64,000 bases of DNA from JANNSX01 sp963741525. Its GTDB lineage: Bacteria; Pseudomonadota; Alphaproteobacteria; Rhizobiales; Hyphomicrobiaceae. The translations under genes were made by a program, and so were the position numbers. Below, piece after piece: positions 10,482 through 20,944 of this stretch (within the stretch, counting starts at the first letter, position 1; the number at the start of each line of letters is the position of its first letter). The DNA lies in the NCBI GenBank assembly GCA_963741525.1, contig CAVUIW010000002.1, forward strand, positions 124,001-188,000, read 5' to 3'. The notes beneath the pieces are model-generated. The model had not been told where the DNA came from and did no database searches. It saw only the letters and a list, made by a program, of their open reading frames with translations.

Positions 10482-11915
10482 ATGGCGGACAGACGGATCG
10501 GCAAAGTCAGACAGGTGACGGGCGCGGTGGTCGACGTGCAGTTCGAGGGAGGCCTGCCGGCGATCCTCAACGCGCTCGAGACCGATAACGGCGGCACGCG
10601 CCTGGTGCTCGAGGTGGCTCAGCATCTGGGCGAGAACACCGTGCGCACCATCGCCATGGACTCGACAGAGGGTCTCGTGCGCGGGCAGCCGGTACAAGAT
10701 ACGGGCAACGCCATCTCGGTGCCGGTCGGCGAGGAGACGCTCGGCCGCATCATGAACGTCATCGGCGATCCGGTCGACGAGGCGGGCCCCATCAAGACCG
10801 CCGAGCGCCGCGCCATCCATCAGCCGGCCCCCTCCTTCGTCGATCAGTCGACGGAAGCGCAGATCCTCGTCACCGGCATCAAGGTCGTCGACCTGCTCGC
10901 GCCCTACGCCAAGGGCGGCAAGATCGGCCTGTTCGGCGGCGCCGGCGTCGGCAAGACGGTGCTCATTCAAGAGCTCATCAACAACATCGCCAAAACCCAC
11001 GGCGGCTACTCGGTGTTCGCGGGCGTCGGCGAGCGCACGCGTGAAGGCAACGACCTCTATCACGAGTTCATCGAGAGCGGCGTCAACAAGGATCCGGGCA
11101 AGGGCGACACCAAGGGCTCCAAGTGCGCGCTCGTCTACGGTCAGATGAACGAACCGCCGGGCGCCCGTGCCCGCGTCGGTCTGTCGGGCCTGACGGTTGC
11201 CGAATACTTCCGCGACAAGGGCCAGGACGTGCTGTTCTTCGTCGACAACATTTTCCGCTTCACGCAGGCGGGCTCGGAAGTGTCGGCGCTTTTGGGCCGC
11301 ATTCCATCGGCGGTCGGCTATCAGCCGACACTTGCAACCGACATGGGTGCTCTTCAGGAGCGCATCACCTCGACGCAGAAGGGCTCGATCACCTCGGTGC
11401 AGGCCATCTACGTGCCGGCCGACGATCTGACCGACCCGGCGCCGGCCACCTCCTTCGCCCACTTGGACGCGACGACCGTGCTGTCGCGCGGTATTGCCGA
11501 GAAGGGTATCTACCCGGCCGTCGACCCACTCGATAGCACCTCGCGCATGCTTGATCCCCGCGTCGTCGGCGAGGAGCACTATCAGACGGCGCGGCGCGTG
11601 CAGCAGATCCTGCAACGCTACAAAGCGCTCCAGGACATCATCGCCATTCTCGGCATGGACGAGCTGTCGGAAGAGGACAAGGTCGCGGTGGCGCGCGCCC
11701 GCAAGATCGAGCGTTTCCTGTCGCAGCCTTTCGACGTCGCCGCCGTGTTCACCGGTTCGCCCGGTGTCCAGGTGCCGCTCGCCGATACCATCAAGGGCTT
11801 CAAGGGGCTTTGCGACGGCGCCTACGATCACCTGCCGGAGCCGGCCTTCTACATGGTAGGCACCATCGAGCAGGCGGTCGCGAAGGCGGAGAAGCTCGCG
11901 GCGGAAGCCGCTTAA
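10482..11915 (+). CDS. atpD: ATP synthase F1 subunit beta
   Basis: The 477-residue beta subunit carries the catalytic sites. The P-loop GGAGVGKT is at residues 152-159, and the DELSEED lever motif and PAVDPLDSTSRML are present. The ATG at 10482 is chosen over an in-frame ATG at 10440 because conserved sequence begins at MADRRIGKVRQVTGAVVDV and a GAGG ribosome site precedes it. The frame is uninterrupted. Confidence 0.98.
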   Translation: MADRRIGKVRQVTGAVVDVQFEGGLPAILNALETDNGGTRLVLEVAQHLGENTVRTIAMDSTEGLVRGQPVQDTGNAISVPVGEETLGRIMNVIGDPVDEAGPIKTAERRAIHQPAPSFVDQSTEAQILVTGIKVVDLLAPYAKGGKIGLFGGAGVGKTVLIQELINNIAKTHGGYSVFAGVGERTREGNDLYHEFIESGVNKDPGKGDTKGSKCALVYGQMNEPPGARARVGLSGLTVAEYFRDKGQDVLFFVDNIFRFTQAGSEVSALLGRIPSAVGYQPTLATDMGALQERITSTQKGSITSVQAIYVPADDLTDPAPATSFAHLDATTVLSRGIAEKGIYPAVDPLDSTSRMLDPRVVGEEHYQTARRVQQILQRYKALQDIIAILGMDELSEEDKVAVARARKIERFLSQPFDVAAVFTGSPGVQVPLADTIKGFKGLCDGAYDHLPEPAFYMVGTIEQAVAKAEKLAAEAA

Positions 11916-11937
11916 CTCAAGCGAGGCAAGTGAGCCG

Positions 11938-12198
11938 ATGGCAACCTCGAACACGGCGGGCGGAGCCAAGGGCTTCGGCTCCTGCTGCCGCGACTTGAAC
12001 GAGGTGCTCGGCGCCGAGGACTTCGAGCCGCTGCTCTATGTCGGCGACGACGGCGTGCTCTACATGTCCGTCGGTGTCGTCGACATGGAGAGCGAGGACG
12101 AAAGCGGCTTCCTCGATCATCCGATTTACCACTGCCCCTTCTGCGGCACGCGCGTGCAGACGGCGGAAGAGGTCGAAGCGAAGGCGGTTGAAGAATGA
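11938..12198 (+). CDS. Small zinc-ribbon-like protein between atpD and atpC
   Basis: The 86-residue protein has an N-terminal CC pair (KGFGSCCRDLNEVL), a central DDGVLYMSVGVVDME and a C-terminal CPFCGT knuckle. Together these could make a Zn-binding site. I do not know a function. It starts 22 bases after atpD, and its stop overlaps the atpC start (ATGA), so it is translationally tied to the operon. Related proteins of this plan seem to occur in other Rhizobiales, from memory. Confidence 0.7.
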   Translation: MATSNTAGGAKGFGSCCRDLNEVLGAEDFEPLLYVGDDGVLYMSVGVVDMESEDESGFLDHPIYHCPFCGTRVQTAEEVEAKAVEE

Positions 12199-12590
12199 CG
12201 ACGTTCAAATTCGAGCTGGTTTCGCCCGAGCGGCTACTGCTGTCGGAGGATGTCGAGCAGGTCGTCGTGCCGGGCTCCGAGGGCGATTTCACGGTGCTCG
12301 CCGGTCACGCGCCAGTGCTCTCGACGCTGCGCCCCGGCGTCATGGACGTGAAGCTGCCGGGCGGCAAGGCGAAGCGCCTCTATGTGAAGGCGGGCTTCGC
12401 CGAGGTCGATCCTTCGAGCCTGACCGTGCTCGCCCAGCAGGCGATCGATGTCGACGACATCGACGCTCAATGGCTCGCCCAGTCGATCAAGAACGCGGAA
12501 GAGGACCTGGCCGACGCCAAGACGGATGCCGCGCGGCTGAACGCGAACTCGGCGCTGTCGCATCTGCGGGCGTTGGAAGCGGCGAAGTAA
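12195..12590 (+). CDS. atpC: ATP synthase F1 subunit epsilon
   Basis: The epsilon subunit inhibits and regulates F1 rotation. The 131-residue product has the N-terminal beta-sandwich (FKFELVSPERLLLSEDVEQVVVPGSEGDFTVL) and C-terminal helices. It overlaps the upstream small gene by 4 bases and ends 3 bases from the convergent GMC oxidoreductase stop, leaving no room for an intergenic terminator. Confidence 0.95.
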   Translation: MTTFKFELVSPERLLLSEDVEQVVVPGSEGDFTVLAGHAPVLSTLRPGVMDVKLPGGKAKRLYVKAGFAEVDPSSLTVLAQQAIDVDDIDAQWLAQSIKNAEEDLADAKTDAARLNANSALSHLRALEAAK

Positions 12591-12593
12591 GAC

Positions 12594-14183
12594 CTACCCC
12601 TTCCCCACCAAGTCCGCGGCCTTCTCGCCGATCATGATGCAGGGCGCGTTGGTGTTGCCGCTGACGATCTCGGGCATGATCGAGGCGTCCGCCACCCGCA
12701 AGCCCGACAATCCCCTCACCCGAAGCCGGTCGTCGACGACGGCGAGCTTGTCGTGCCCCATCTTGCAGGTGCCGACGGGGTGCCAGACGGTGTTCGAGGT
12801 GCGGCGGATGTAGCTTTCGAGCGCCTCCTCGGAATCAACATCCGGCAACGGATATGCCTGCCGGCCGCCGACTGATTCAAAGGCCTTCGAACGGCAAATC
12901 TCCAACGCCTGCCGCAAGCCCCGCTTCGTCAATTCCAGATCGCGCGGCGCGGCGAAGTAGTTGGGATCGATGAGGGGCTTGGCCAGCGGATCGGCGGAGA
13001 ACAGCGTGAGTGCCCCCCGGCTCTGTGGCCGGCAGACATTGGCGAACAGCGAGTAGCCGTTCTTCTCGGGCGGCGCGCCGTCGAAGAAGCTCACATTGTA
13101 GGTCGGCTCGAAATGCCATTGAACGTCGGGCCATTCGGAGGCCGGATCGGTTCTGAGGAAAGCGCCCGCCTCGTCGAAGTTGGTGGCGAGCGGGCCTGTG
13201 GCCTCGCGCAGGTATTGTTCCTGCGCCGCCGCGAATTCCTTTTCGCTCAACGCCGAAACGCCGATCGGCTTGTCGATGGAAAATCGGCAGATCGCATACA
13301 TGTGGTCATGCAGGTTCTTGCCGACACCAGGGAGGTCGTGGACGGCCGGGATGCCGAGCGCCCTCAACTCATCCGCCGGGCCGATACCGGAGAGCAGCAG
13401 CAGTTGCGGGCTGTTGATGGCGCCGCCCGAGAGCACGATCTCTGCGCTGGCGTGCGCCGTCTCGAGCTTGCCGTGGCGAAGATACTCGACGCCCGTGACG
13501 CGACCCTTCTCGACCAACAACCGCGTCGCCTGCGCGTGCGTCACCACCTCGAGGTTCCGGCGCCCGCGATTGGGATGCAGGAACGCCACCGCCGTGCTGC
13601 AGCGGCCCGTCTTGCCAATGGTCGCCTGGAACCAGCCATAGCCTTCCTGTGTCGCGCCATTGACGTCGTCGTTGCGCGTCATGCCGGCGGCGGCGCAGGC
13701 CTCGAAGTAGAGCGAGGTCAGCGGGGAGCGCGACTTCTGATCGGCGACCGTCAGCGGGCCGGAGGCGCCATGAAACTCGTCCTTGATGCGCTCGTTCGTC
13801 TCCGACTTCTTGAAGTAGGGCAGCACGTCTTCATAGCCCCAGCCCTCGTTGCCGAGCTGGCGCCAATGGTCGTAGTCGCCGCGATTCCCCCGCATGTAGA
13901 CCATGTAGTTCATGCAGCTGGTACCGCCGAGGACCTTGCCGCGGTTGAGCGCGATCTTGCGGCCGTAGAGGCCCGCCTGCGGCACCGTGCGATAGCCCCA
14001 GTCGTAGGGGCTATCCATGATCGTATCCATCATCGCGGGGATGCGGATGTTGATCCAATCGTCCTCGCCGCCCGCTTCAAGGAGAAGCACCTTGGCGCCC
14101 GCTTCGGCGAGCCGCGCCGCGACGACGCAACCCGCCGAGCCGGCGCCGATGACGATGTAGTCGTGCATTTCGATGGTGCTCAT
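12594..14183 (-). CDS. GMC-family FAD oxidoreductase (choline dehydrogenase-like)
   Basis: 529 residues. The N-terminal FAD-binding GAGSAGCVVAARL follows YIVIG, and the GMC signature GKVLGGTSCMNYMVYMRG is near residue 83. The C-terminal catalytic stretch NTVWHPVGTCKMG carries the active-site His, and DASIMPEIVSGNTNAP is the second GMC motif. It resembles BetA-type choline or other alcohol dehydrogenases; the real substrate is uncertain. Its start overlaps the stop of the upstream DMGDH-like gene by 4 bases, so the two form an operon. A methylated-amine catabolic role is inferred from that pairing. Confidence 0.88.
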   Translation of the reverse strand: MSTIEMHDYIVIGAGSAGCVVAARLAEAGAKVLLLEAGGEDDWINIRIPAMMDTIMDSPYDWGYRTVPQAGLYGRKIALNRGKVLGGTSCMNYMVYMRGNRGDYDHWRQLGNEGWGYEDVLPYFKKSETNERIKDEFHGASGPLTVADQKSRSPLTSLYFEACAAAGMTRNDDVNGATQEGYGWFQATIGKTGRCSTAVAFLHPNRGRRNLEVVTHAQATRLLVEKGRVTGVEYLRHGKLETAHASAEIVLSGGAINSPQLLLLSGIGPADELRALGIPAVHDLPGVGKNLHDHMYAICRFSIDKPIGVSALSEKEFAAAQEQYLREATGPLATNFDEAGAFLRTDPASEWPDVQWHFEPTYNVSFFDGAPPEKNGYSLFANVCRPQSRGALTLFSADPLAKPLIDPNYFAAPRDLELTKRGLRQALEICRSKAFESVGGRQAYPLPDVDSEEALESYIRRTSNTVWHPVGTCKMGHDKLAVVDDRLRVRGLSGLRVADASIMPEIVSGNTNAPCIMIGEKAADLVGKG

Positions 14184-16597
14184 CCCCGCATCGCCTTCCC
14201 CTCAGGATCATACGGCGATGCTGCAATCACCTTCGCCTTCCGCTCCACTCCCACGACATGCACCGAAAGCGCCGTCCCTGGCGTAGCCAGCTTCGGCTCG
14301 ATCAGCGCCATGGCAAGCGACTTCTTCACCGTGTGGCCCCAGCCGCCGGAGGTGACGTAGCCGACGCGCTTGCCGTCCGACCAGATCGGCTCGTAGCCGC
14401 TGGCGTCGGCATCGCCCGCATCGACCTCGATGGTCGCCTGCACGAACTGCGGCGCCGCCCCATCCCGCTCCGCCATCGCCGGCTTCCGGCCGATGAAATC
14501 CTGCTTCTGCCAGTCGATCCAGCGATCCATCGCCGTCTGGCGCGGCGTGTATTGCTGGCGGAACTCGGTGGTCCAGATGCCGAAGCTCTTTTCGAGGCGC
14601 AGGCTCAGCATGGCGTTGAAGCCGATCTCGCGGAGACCCAGATCCTTGCCGGCCTCGAGCAGCGTCCGCCGTAATGCGATGTGCTCTCCCGCCGCGCAGT
14701 TGATCTCGTAGCCGAGCTCGCCGCAGACCGACAGTCGCCCGACCTTCGCGCGGATCAGCCCCACGTCGATCGCCTGCAGGCCATGAACGGGAAGGCGGCA
14801 TTCGAGACGTCGGCATTCGTCACCCGCGCCAACACGTCCCGCGCCTTCGGCCCATTGAGCGAGAAGCCAACCGTCGCATCCGAGATGTCGCGCACCGTGA
14901 CGCCGTCGCTCAGATGATCCTGGAACCAGCGCATGTGCCATTGGCGCAGATAGTAGCTCCCCATGATCCACCAGGTGCCGTCGCCCCAGTTGAAAACCGT
15001 CAGGTCGCCCTTGAGCTTGCCGTTCTCGCCCAGCATCGGCGCCAATCGCGCGCGGCCCGGCTTCGGGAGCTTGCCGGCCATCAGATGGTCGAGCCAGGCT
15101 TCCGCGTTCGGCCCCGTCACCTCGTAGCGCGAGAAGCCCGAGATATCGAGGAGCCCCACATCGTTGCGCGCCGTCTTGCATTCGGCGGCGACGATGTCGA
15201 AGGCATTGGAGCGCTTGAGGGTCGGCGTCTCGACGAAGTCCTTCGGCGCGAAGTAGAGCGGCACTTCCAGGCCCCAGGAGCAGCCCCAGCGGCAGCCGGC
15301 TTCCGTCATGGCGTCATAGGCCGGCGCCATCTTCAAGGGACGACCCGCCCAGAGCTGCTCGTTCGGATAGGTCATGACGAAGCGGCGGGAGTAGAACTGG
15401 CCGGTCGTCTGCCGGATGTACTCCTTGTTGGAGGCGAAGCTGCCGTAGCGGGCGATGTCCATGGAGTAGGCATCGGCCTCGGTCTCGCCGTGGATCATCC
15501 ACTCGGCGAGCGTCTTGCCGACGCCGCCGCCCTGCAGGAAGCCCGCCATGACGCCGCAGGCGAGCCAGTAGTTCGGGATGCCGTGGATGGGTCCGACGAG
15601 CGGATTGCCGTCGGGCGAGAAGGTGAAGGCGCCGTTGACCCATTTGCGTGATGCCGACGCGGTTTCGAGCGCCGGATAGCGCTTGAAGACATGCGCCGAG
15701 CTCGTCCGAGATGCGGTCGACATCCTCCTGCAACAGCTCGATGCCGTAGTCCCAGGGCGCGCCGTCCATCATCCAATGCGCGGTGTTGACCTCGTAGATG
15801 CCGACGAGGACGCCCTTCAGGTCCTGCCGCATATAGGTGAAGCCCTCGAGATCGATCATCATCGGGATCTCTTGCGAGCCCATGGCGGCGACCTCGGGGA
15901 TCGTCTCGGTGAGCAAATAGTGATGCTGCATCGGCGAGACCGGCAGCTCGAGCCCGACCATGCGCCCGACCTGCTTGGCCCAGAGGCCGGCCGCGTTGAC
16001 GACATGCTCGGCGGTGATCGTGCCCTTCTCGGTGACGACCTGCCATTCGCTGCCCTTCCAATGCAGCTCGAGCACGCGGTTGTGCTCGATGACCTCGGCG
16101 CCGCGCATGCGGGCGGCCTTGGCATAGGCGTGCACGGTGCCGGTCGTGTCGACATAGCCCTCGCGGTCGGCCCACAGGCCGCCGATGACGCCATCGGTGT
16201 TGAGGATCGGGCAGGCCTTCTTCATCTCCGCGGGCGTCATGAGGTGGCAATCCTCGATGCCGATGGTCTGGAAGATGCGATAGGCCGATTGCAGCCACTC
16301 CCAGCGGGCGGGGGCGGAAGCGAGCGTGATGCCGCCCGTCAGATGCAGGCCGATCGACTGCCCGCTCTCCTTCTCGATCTCGGAGAGGAGGTCGATGGTG
16401 TAGGCCTGGAGCGCCGCCATGTTGGGATCGGCGTTGAGCGCGTGCACGCCGCCCGCCGCATGCCAGGAGGAGCCGGCCGTCAGCACATTGCGCTCGATGA
16501 GCGCCACATCCTTCCAGCCGAACTTGGCAAGGTGATAGAGCACGGAGGCGCCGACGACGCCGCCGCCGATGACGACGGCGCGATAGTGGGATTTCAT
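14180..16597 (-). CDS. FAD-dependent dimethylglycine/sarcosine dehydrogenase-like protein with GcvT domain (two frameshifts)
   Basis: The N-terminal DAO domain has the Rossmann motif VVIGGGVVGASVLYHLAK, and SSWHAAGG is the likely covalent-FAD region. The C-terminal half is a folate-binding GcvT-like aminomethyltransferase domain (LLDISGFSRYEVTGPNAEAWL ... SGGWGHTVKKSLAMAL). Such proteins oxidise dimethylglycine, sarcosine or similar N-methyl compounds and pass formaldehyde to tetrahydrofolate. The frame breaks near 15699 (extra base) and 14775 (missing base). The indels cancel, giving 805 residues, as expected for the family. Upstream gene of the operon with the GMC oxidoreductase. Confidence 0.9.
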
Positions 16598-16672
16598 GGG
16601 GCATGCCTCCCGCGATGATCCGGTCGCGGGGAGCCTATCGACTAGACTCCGGCGCGGTCAATCGCGAGGGGT

Positions 16673-17024
16673 TTACTGCAGGTCGTTGACGGTCGCCTGC
16701 AGCTTCTTCAGCGCCTTCCGGTTCCGGGCTTCGGCCGCCTTGTAGCAGTCGCGCTCGATCTCGATGCGGGCGATCTCGAGGAGTTTCGGATCAGCGAGCT
16801 GTTCCGGGCCGGGTTTGTCGCTCGCGATCCGTGCTCGGCGTCTTGACCGCGCATTTGGCGCTGGCGGTGCCTTCAGGAGCGCCGGATCGATTTCCGGCAG
16901 CATCGGCTGGGCGATTGGCGGCGGGCTGGAGCGGTGCCGCTTCGACGCGTGGGGGAGCGCAGCCCTTGATGGGCAATAGCGCAAAAACAATCAGCAGTAA
17001 GGGCTGCACTGGTACGCGGAACAT
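16673..17024 (-). CDS. Small lipoprotein, frameshifted as read
   Basis: The ATG at 17024 starts MFRVPVQPLLLIVFALLPIKGC, a lipoprotein signal with a C after the lipobox-like PIKG. After a Pro/Ala-rich linker the reading moves to another frame near 16820, where the strongly coding-like segment PGPEQLADPKLLEIARIEIE and then CYKAAEARNRKALKKLQ runs to a stop at 16673. There may be a second shift in the linker. The total would be near 117 residues. No family recognised; the C-terminal helix looks like a short coiled coil. Confidence 0.5.
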
Positions 17025-17213
17025 AGCAACCGCCTAACGCACGCAGTGACAACGAACGCGGCCCCAGGCGGGGAATGGCAGGTTCCATGCCAAAGGCAGC
17101 GCAGCGTGAGTTTCGACGGTTGAGGGTGAACGAGCGGTGAAGGTTAGATATAGATTGTTGAGCACAATCAATCGCATGGATGGTGGAGGATGCAGTTAAT
17201 CGACCGCAGGCGA

Positions 17214-19332
17214 CTACTGGCCAGAGAGCGTCAAGGCCCGCTTGTACCAGAATCGCGCAAGCTTCGTATCGGCACTTGTCCCATCAAGATTGGCTTTCGC
17301 CAGCGCATGCGGGTCGAAGGTCGTTCCGAGCGCGAGCGCCCCTTTGGCGATGCCAGCGGCCGCAACTTCTCCGAAGGCAAGACGAGCGGCTGTGAGTTCG
17401 CCGGCAGGTCATCAGCGCCTGGCCGCAGTCGAGCAGCGCACGCGCAGAGTCCAGTCCGAGTTTGGTCTTGCGGTTTCTGCTCGACTCCGGCGCGCCGGGA
17501 TTGGCGTCTGCGCTGAGCGTCGCGGCGCTGGCGCGAATACGGCTGCATTCTTGCGTTGCGAGCGGAGACATTGGCGGCAGGGCCGCACGAGGTTCGTCCG
17601 CGACGGTGGCTTGAGCCGCGGATGGGGTCGCGACCTTTGCACAGTCGAGGCATGCTCCTCGGGAACTCTCGACCTGACGAGGACGCTGCCGCGTCCGGGG
17701 GATCGACAGCTGCGAACTGCCACGTGCCAGACACACTTGCGGGTTCTGGTGAATTCCGCAAGCTCAGACCGGGCCATCGGCCACCGCCGCTGAGGCGGGG
17801 ACATATGTGAGGTCTCGGCGGTCGTCTGGCAAGCGCTTCTGTGGCGATGTCGACATTCGTCCTGTCGAAAGCGCGTTGGCGCTCCTCGATGCGGCGTCGC
17901 TCCAGCTCGAAGCGCAGTTCCTCTCGCGATCTGCGTCTCGATGGCCTTGCGTTCCGCGGCTCTGGCTTCGTCGGCCGCAGCCATCCGCTCGAGCCGGACG
18001 CGTGCCTCCCATGCGGCCGCCTGACGCCGCTTGTCCTCGATCAAGGCGATAGGCGCTGCCTCTGCGTTCTCAGCGCTGTCCTTCGCCTCCTCGAACTCCG
18101 CCAGCCGTTGAGCGAGTTCGATCTCCTTTGCCGCAAGCGCTCTTCCTCGACGGCCATGACGGCCTCATGGGCCATTCGCTCGAGCTGCGCATCGGAGGCG
18201 ACGGTGGCGACATCGACGTCGTGCGTACGCTCCGCCTCCTCCATGAGCCTCCGTTGCTCGGCCTTGGCCTCGCTCAAGGCCTGCTCCGCCCGCTCGAGCA
18301 TGGCCTCCGTCGCTTCGAGCTTGAGCGTGAGTACGGCGATCTCCTGCTCGGCCGCGGCATTCGACGGTTGGCAGCGGGCAGTGCCACATCGACCGCGGCG
18401 TTCGTCGAGTCAGAGAGAGCTGTCGAAGGCGAGATTTGCCGTGCGAACGGCCGTGAGGACGGGCTGGTTCCGGCACTGGCGTCTGGTTGCGGCGAAACTT
18501 GCCGCGCTTCGCGCGATGCATCACGATCTCGCCGGCACGCGATGCGATCTGTTGCGCCAGCAGTCCGGTCTCCGACTGACTGGCGAGCCAGGCAGCGGCG
18601 AGCGCCGATACAGCGTAGACGCCGAGGGCGAGAGCCGGCGGCGGCCGGGGCGGGGAACAGGCGCGATGAGCCGGTCGCGCAGCAGGATGCGCGCCGAGCG
18701 ACTCGAGCGAGCCGACAGGCCGGGTGCTCGGCTTCGACGCTGGAGCCTCGGAGCGCAGCATGCCGATACGGCGCGCCAGATCCTTCTCGACGAACAACTC
18801 GACGAGGCCGTCGCGCATCTTGTGCAGATCGGCGAGCTCGGCCGGTTCGGCGTTGGCAGCGTCCGACCGTTCCAGCGCCGCAATATCGCGATTGACGGAG
18901 GCAATGGGCTCCATCAGGGCCTGCATTTCTGGGCTCGGCGGCAGCGGCGGCAGTGACCCTTCGGTAGCGGCTTCGGAGAGTTGTGCGATCTTGCGTTCGA
19001 CACGGATTTCGGCACGTGCCGGCGCCGAGGCCAGAACGACAGCAACGGTCATCGCGGCGACGATGAGGCCGATCGCCAGCGGAACCGTCAGCGAATTGAT
19101 CGGCTTGATAGCGACCAGCATCGAGGCGGCGATCGCCATCGCGACCGCTATCAGGATCGCCCAGGCGATGCCTTCCAGCCAGCAACACGAGAGCCTGCAT
19201 CGTGCTGGTCCTCGGCGGGGCAGCGGCAGGCGAAGTCTTGCGGGAGGATGGCCTCGCAGTGGCCGGGGCACGAGCAATTGCGTAACCGCGGCAGCGGTGG
19301 CGGCGAGAAGCGTTGCGAGCCCAGATGCTCAT
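17214..19332 (-). pseudogene. Membrane-anchored coiled-coil protein with C-terminal Sel1/TPR-like domain, multiply frameshifted
   Basis: Reading on the minus strand in several frames gives one coherent protein. It has an N-terminal basic/Pro-rich tail (MSIWARNASRRHRCRG), two hydrophobic segments (AWAILIAVAMAIAASMLVA; LAIGLIVAAMTVAVVLA) and acidic coiled-coil stretches (LERAEQALSEAKAEQRRLM; ERKAIETQIARE). The C-terminus is a Sel1/TPR-like domain (AARLAFGEVAAAGIAKGALA ... LGTTFDPHALAK ... ARFWYKRALTL) ending at TAG 17214. At least five frame changes are needed (near 19200, 18620, 18380, 18090, 17900 and about 17410). The start overlaps the possible extended stop of the bactofilin upstream (TCATGA). 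I infer a cell-envelope scaffold role, either a decayed gene or one damaged by sequence errors. Confidence 0.6.
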
Positions 19333-19497
19333 GACGTGCGACCTAGCTCGTAGAGTGGGGCCGGCTCAGGCGGGCAGTGCCGCAACCTCGGCCGCGGGTC
19401 GGCCTCTGACAGAACGTGTGGCGGCGCGTTTGATTCCCAATTCATGATCAGAACCTCGAAGGCACGTTTTGCTGACGCCGCCTTTTGCGCCTTCTGC

Positions 19498-20118
19498 TCA
19501 GGCAGAGAGAAGTTGGGCGATAAGCTCTCCGGTTTCGTTTCCGTCGGTGTGCGGGGTGTCGATCGGGCTTTCCTGACGCTTCGTCCGGGACTGGTCGAGG
19601 TCCTCGACCGCCCTCTGTTCGTCGGCATCGAGGGAGCGCGAGAACTGACCGGTCAGCGAGGCGCCGGTCTCGACGAAGAGCTTGCTGTAGACGAGCCTGC
19701 CATCGAAGCTCGCGGTCTCGCGGAAACGGACGCACTCGGTCGCAACCAGGCGTCCCTCCACTTTGCCGAACACGTCGACGCGCGCGGCGATGATCGCCGC
19801 ATCGACATTGGCGTTCTGGTGAATGAGCACCTCTTCGGCGACCAGCGTGCCGGTGACGGTGCCGGAGACGACGAGGCGGCTACAATTGCGCAGTTCGCCT
19901 CTGAACTCGACGCCTGCGCCAATGAGTACATTGTGATTTGGCGCATAGTGCTGCGGAGCGTCATGGCTATGTCGCTGCGAGCAGTGATCGGGCGCTGCAG
20001 GGAAATCGGCGGCTTTGAGCTCGACCGGCTCTTCCCACGGCTGATGGTGGCCGGAACTCGCGAACGGATCGACGGCATGTCCGTTGATCAGGATTTTGGA
20101 AGGCTTACGCGGAAACAT
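19498..20118 (-). CDS. Bactofilin-family polymer-forming cytoskeletal protein
   Basis: The 206-residue protein carries the bactofilin/CcmA beta-helix domain (PF04519): VLIGAGVEFRGELRNCSRLV, SGTVTGTLVAEEVLIHQNAN, AARVDVFGKVEGRLVATE and GRLVYSKLFVETGASLTGQF, flanked by Pro/His-rich tails, as bactofilins usually are. They form filaments that localise envelope enzymes. The C-terminus may continue after a one-base slip near 19505 into a further 55 residues ending at 19329, which would make the stop overlap the start of the next gene. It is the first gene of a two-gene unit with that membrane protein. Confidence 0.85.
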   Translation of the reverse strand: MFPRKPSKILINGHAVDPFASSGHHQPWEEPVELKAADFPAAPDHCSQRHSHDAPQHYAPNHNVLIGAGVEFRGELRNCSRLVVSGTVTGTLVAEEVLIHQNANVDAAIIAARVDVFGKVEGRLVATECVRFRETASFDGRLVYSKLFVETGASLTGQFSRSLDADEQRAVEDLDQSRTKRQESPIDTPHTDGNETGELIAQLLSA

Positions 20119-20603
20119 GACGAACTCCCAAGCATCGGTCGGTCACTTGCGCTCTGCACTTCTGTCAATCTCGTGGGCAGGACGGTCTTGGTTCTCCTTT
20201 CCGGTCCTACTCTCACCTTTGCCGTTCCAGTTACCCGCGTATTCGTTCGGAGCAGGCTCCCTGATCCACGAGTGATGTACTTGAAATATTGATCACTCGA
20301 GGCCAGAAGCAGACAACTATGAAATTGTCCGACCGTTCCTTTCAGAACTCTCAGACAATTTACGATTGCTAGCTCGTGATTAATGGAATTTAGTAGCTCA
20401 ATACTTAATTGGAGGCAATCGGCATATGCGATGATGAGTCAGGGTGTTGTCGGCATTTGGTTATGATCGTTTCAAAAATAACTGATTTGCCCGCTATTCC
20501 GCGAAATTCCCGATAGCATTCTTGATTTGAGATGGCCCTGATCAACTCTCGCCGCAGTGGCAGTTGCTGCTCACCCGAAGGCATAGTCACAAACTCGCCA
20601 CAA
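20119..20603 (+). other. AT-rich intergenic stretch upstream of the bactofilin gene, ending at the IS
   Basis: No credible gene. The middle (about 20320-20530) is distinctly AT-rich compared with the rest of the window. It probably holds the promoter of the minus-strand bactofilin operon. No clear operator or hairpin was seen. Confidence 0.5.
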
Positions 20604-20630
20604 TGAACCGCTCCGGGTTTGCCGGAGGCT
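20604..20630 (+). repeat. Left terminal inverted repeat of the IS3-family element
   Basis: A 27-base end matching the right end at about 23 of 27 positions, with mismatches in the middle. It lies 50 bases before the orfA start. Confidence 0.85.
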
Positions 20631-20653
20631 CCAACTCTTGAGAGATTGGAGCC

Positions 20654-20944
20654 ATGACGAACGAATCGAATCGAATGAAGTTTTCGCCTGAGGTGCGTGA
20701 GCGCGCCGTGCGGATGGTATCCGAGCATCGGGGCGAGCACCCGTCGCAGTGGGCGGCGATCGTCTCGATCTCGGCCAAGATCGGCTGCACGGCGCAGACG
20801 CTTTCCAATTGGGTGAAGCAAGCCGAGCGCGATGCAGGCAAACGCTCTGGCCTGACGACGGACGATCGCGAGCGGCTGAGGTCGCTCGAGCGTGAGAACC
20901 GTGAGCTGCGCCAGGCCAACGAGATCCTGCGCGTCGTGGCGTAG
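20654..20944 (+). CDS. IS3-family transposase OrfA
   Basis: The 96-residue helix-turn-helix protein begins MTNESNRMKFSPEVRERAVRM and ends with a leucine-rich coil (RLRSLERENRELRQANEILR). This is the usual OrfA, which forms OrfAB by a programmed -1 frameshift. In this copy the reading ends in a short hairpin-bearing insertion (around 20937-20962) placed where OrfA and OrfB would normally overlap. Confidence 0.9.
   Translation: MTNESNRMKFSPEVRERAVRMVSEHRGEHPSQWAAIVSISAKIGCTAQTLSNWVKQAERDAGKRSGLTTDDRERLRSLERENRELRQANEILRVVA

Noticed and set aside
10419..11969. 516-codon minus-strand reading frame opposite atpD
   Set aside because: It mirrors atpD codons in a high-GC genome; no family resemblance and low-complexity composition.
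13113..14360. 415-codon plus-strand frame opposite the GMC oxidoreductase
   Set aside because: Arg/Ala-rich antisense translation without motifs.
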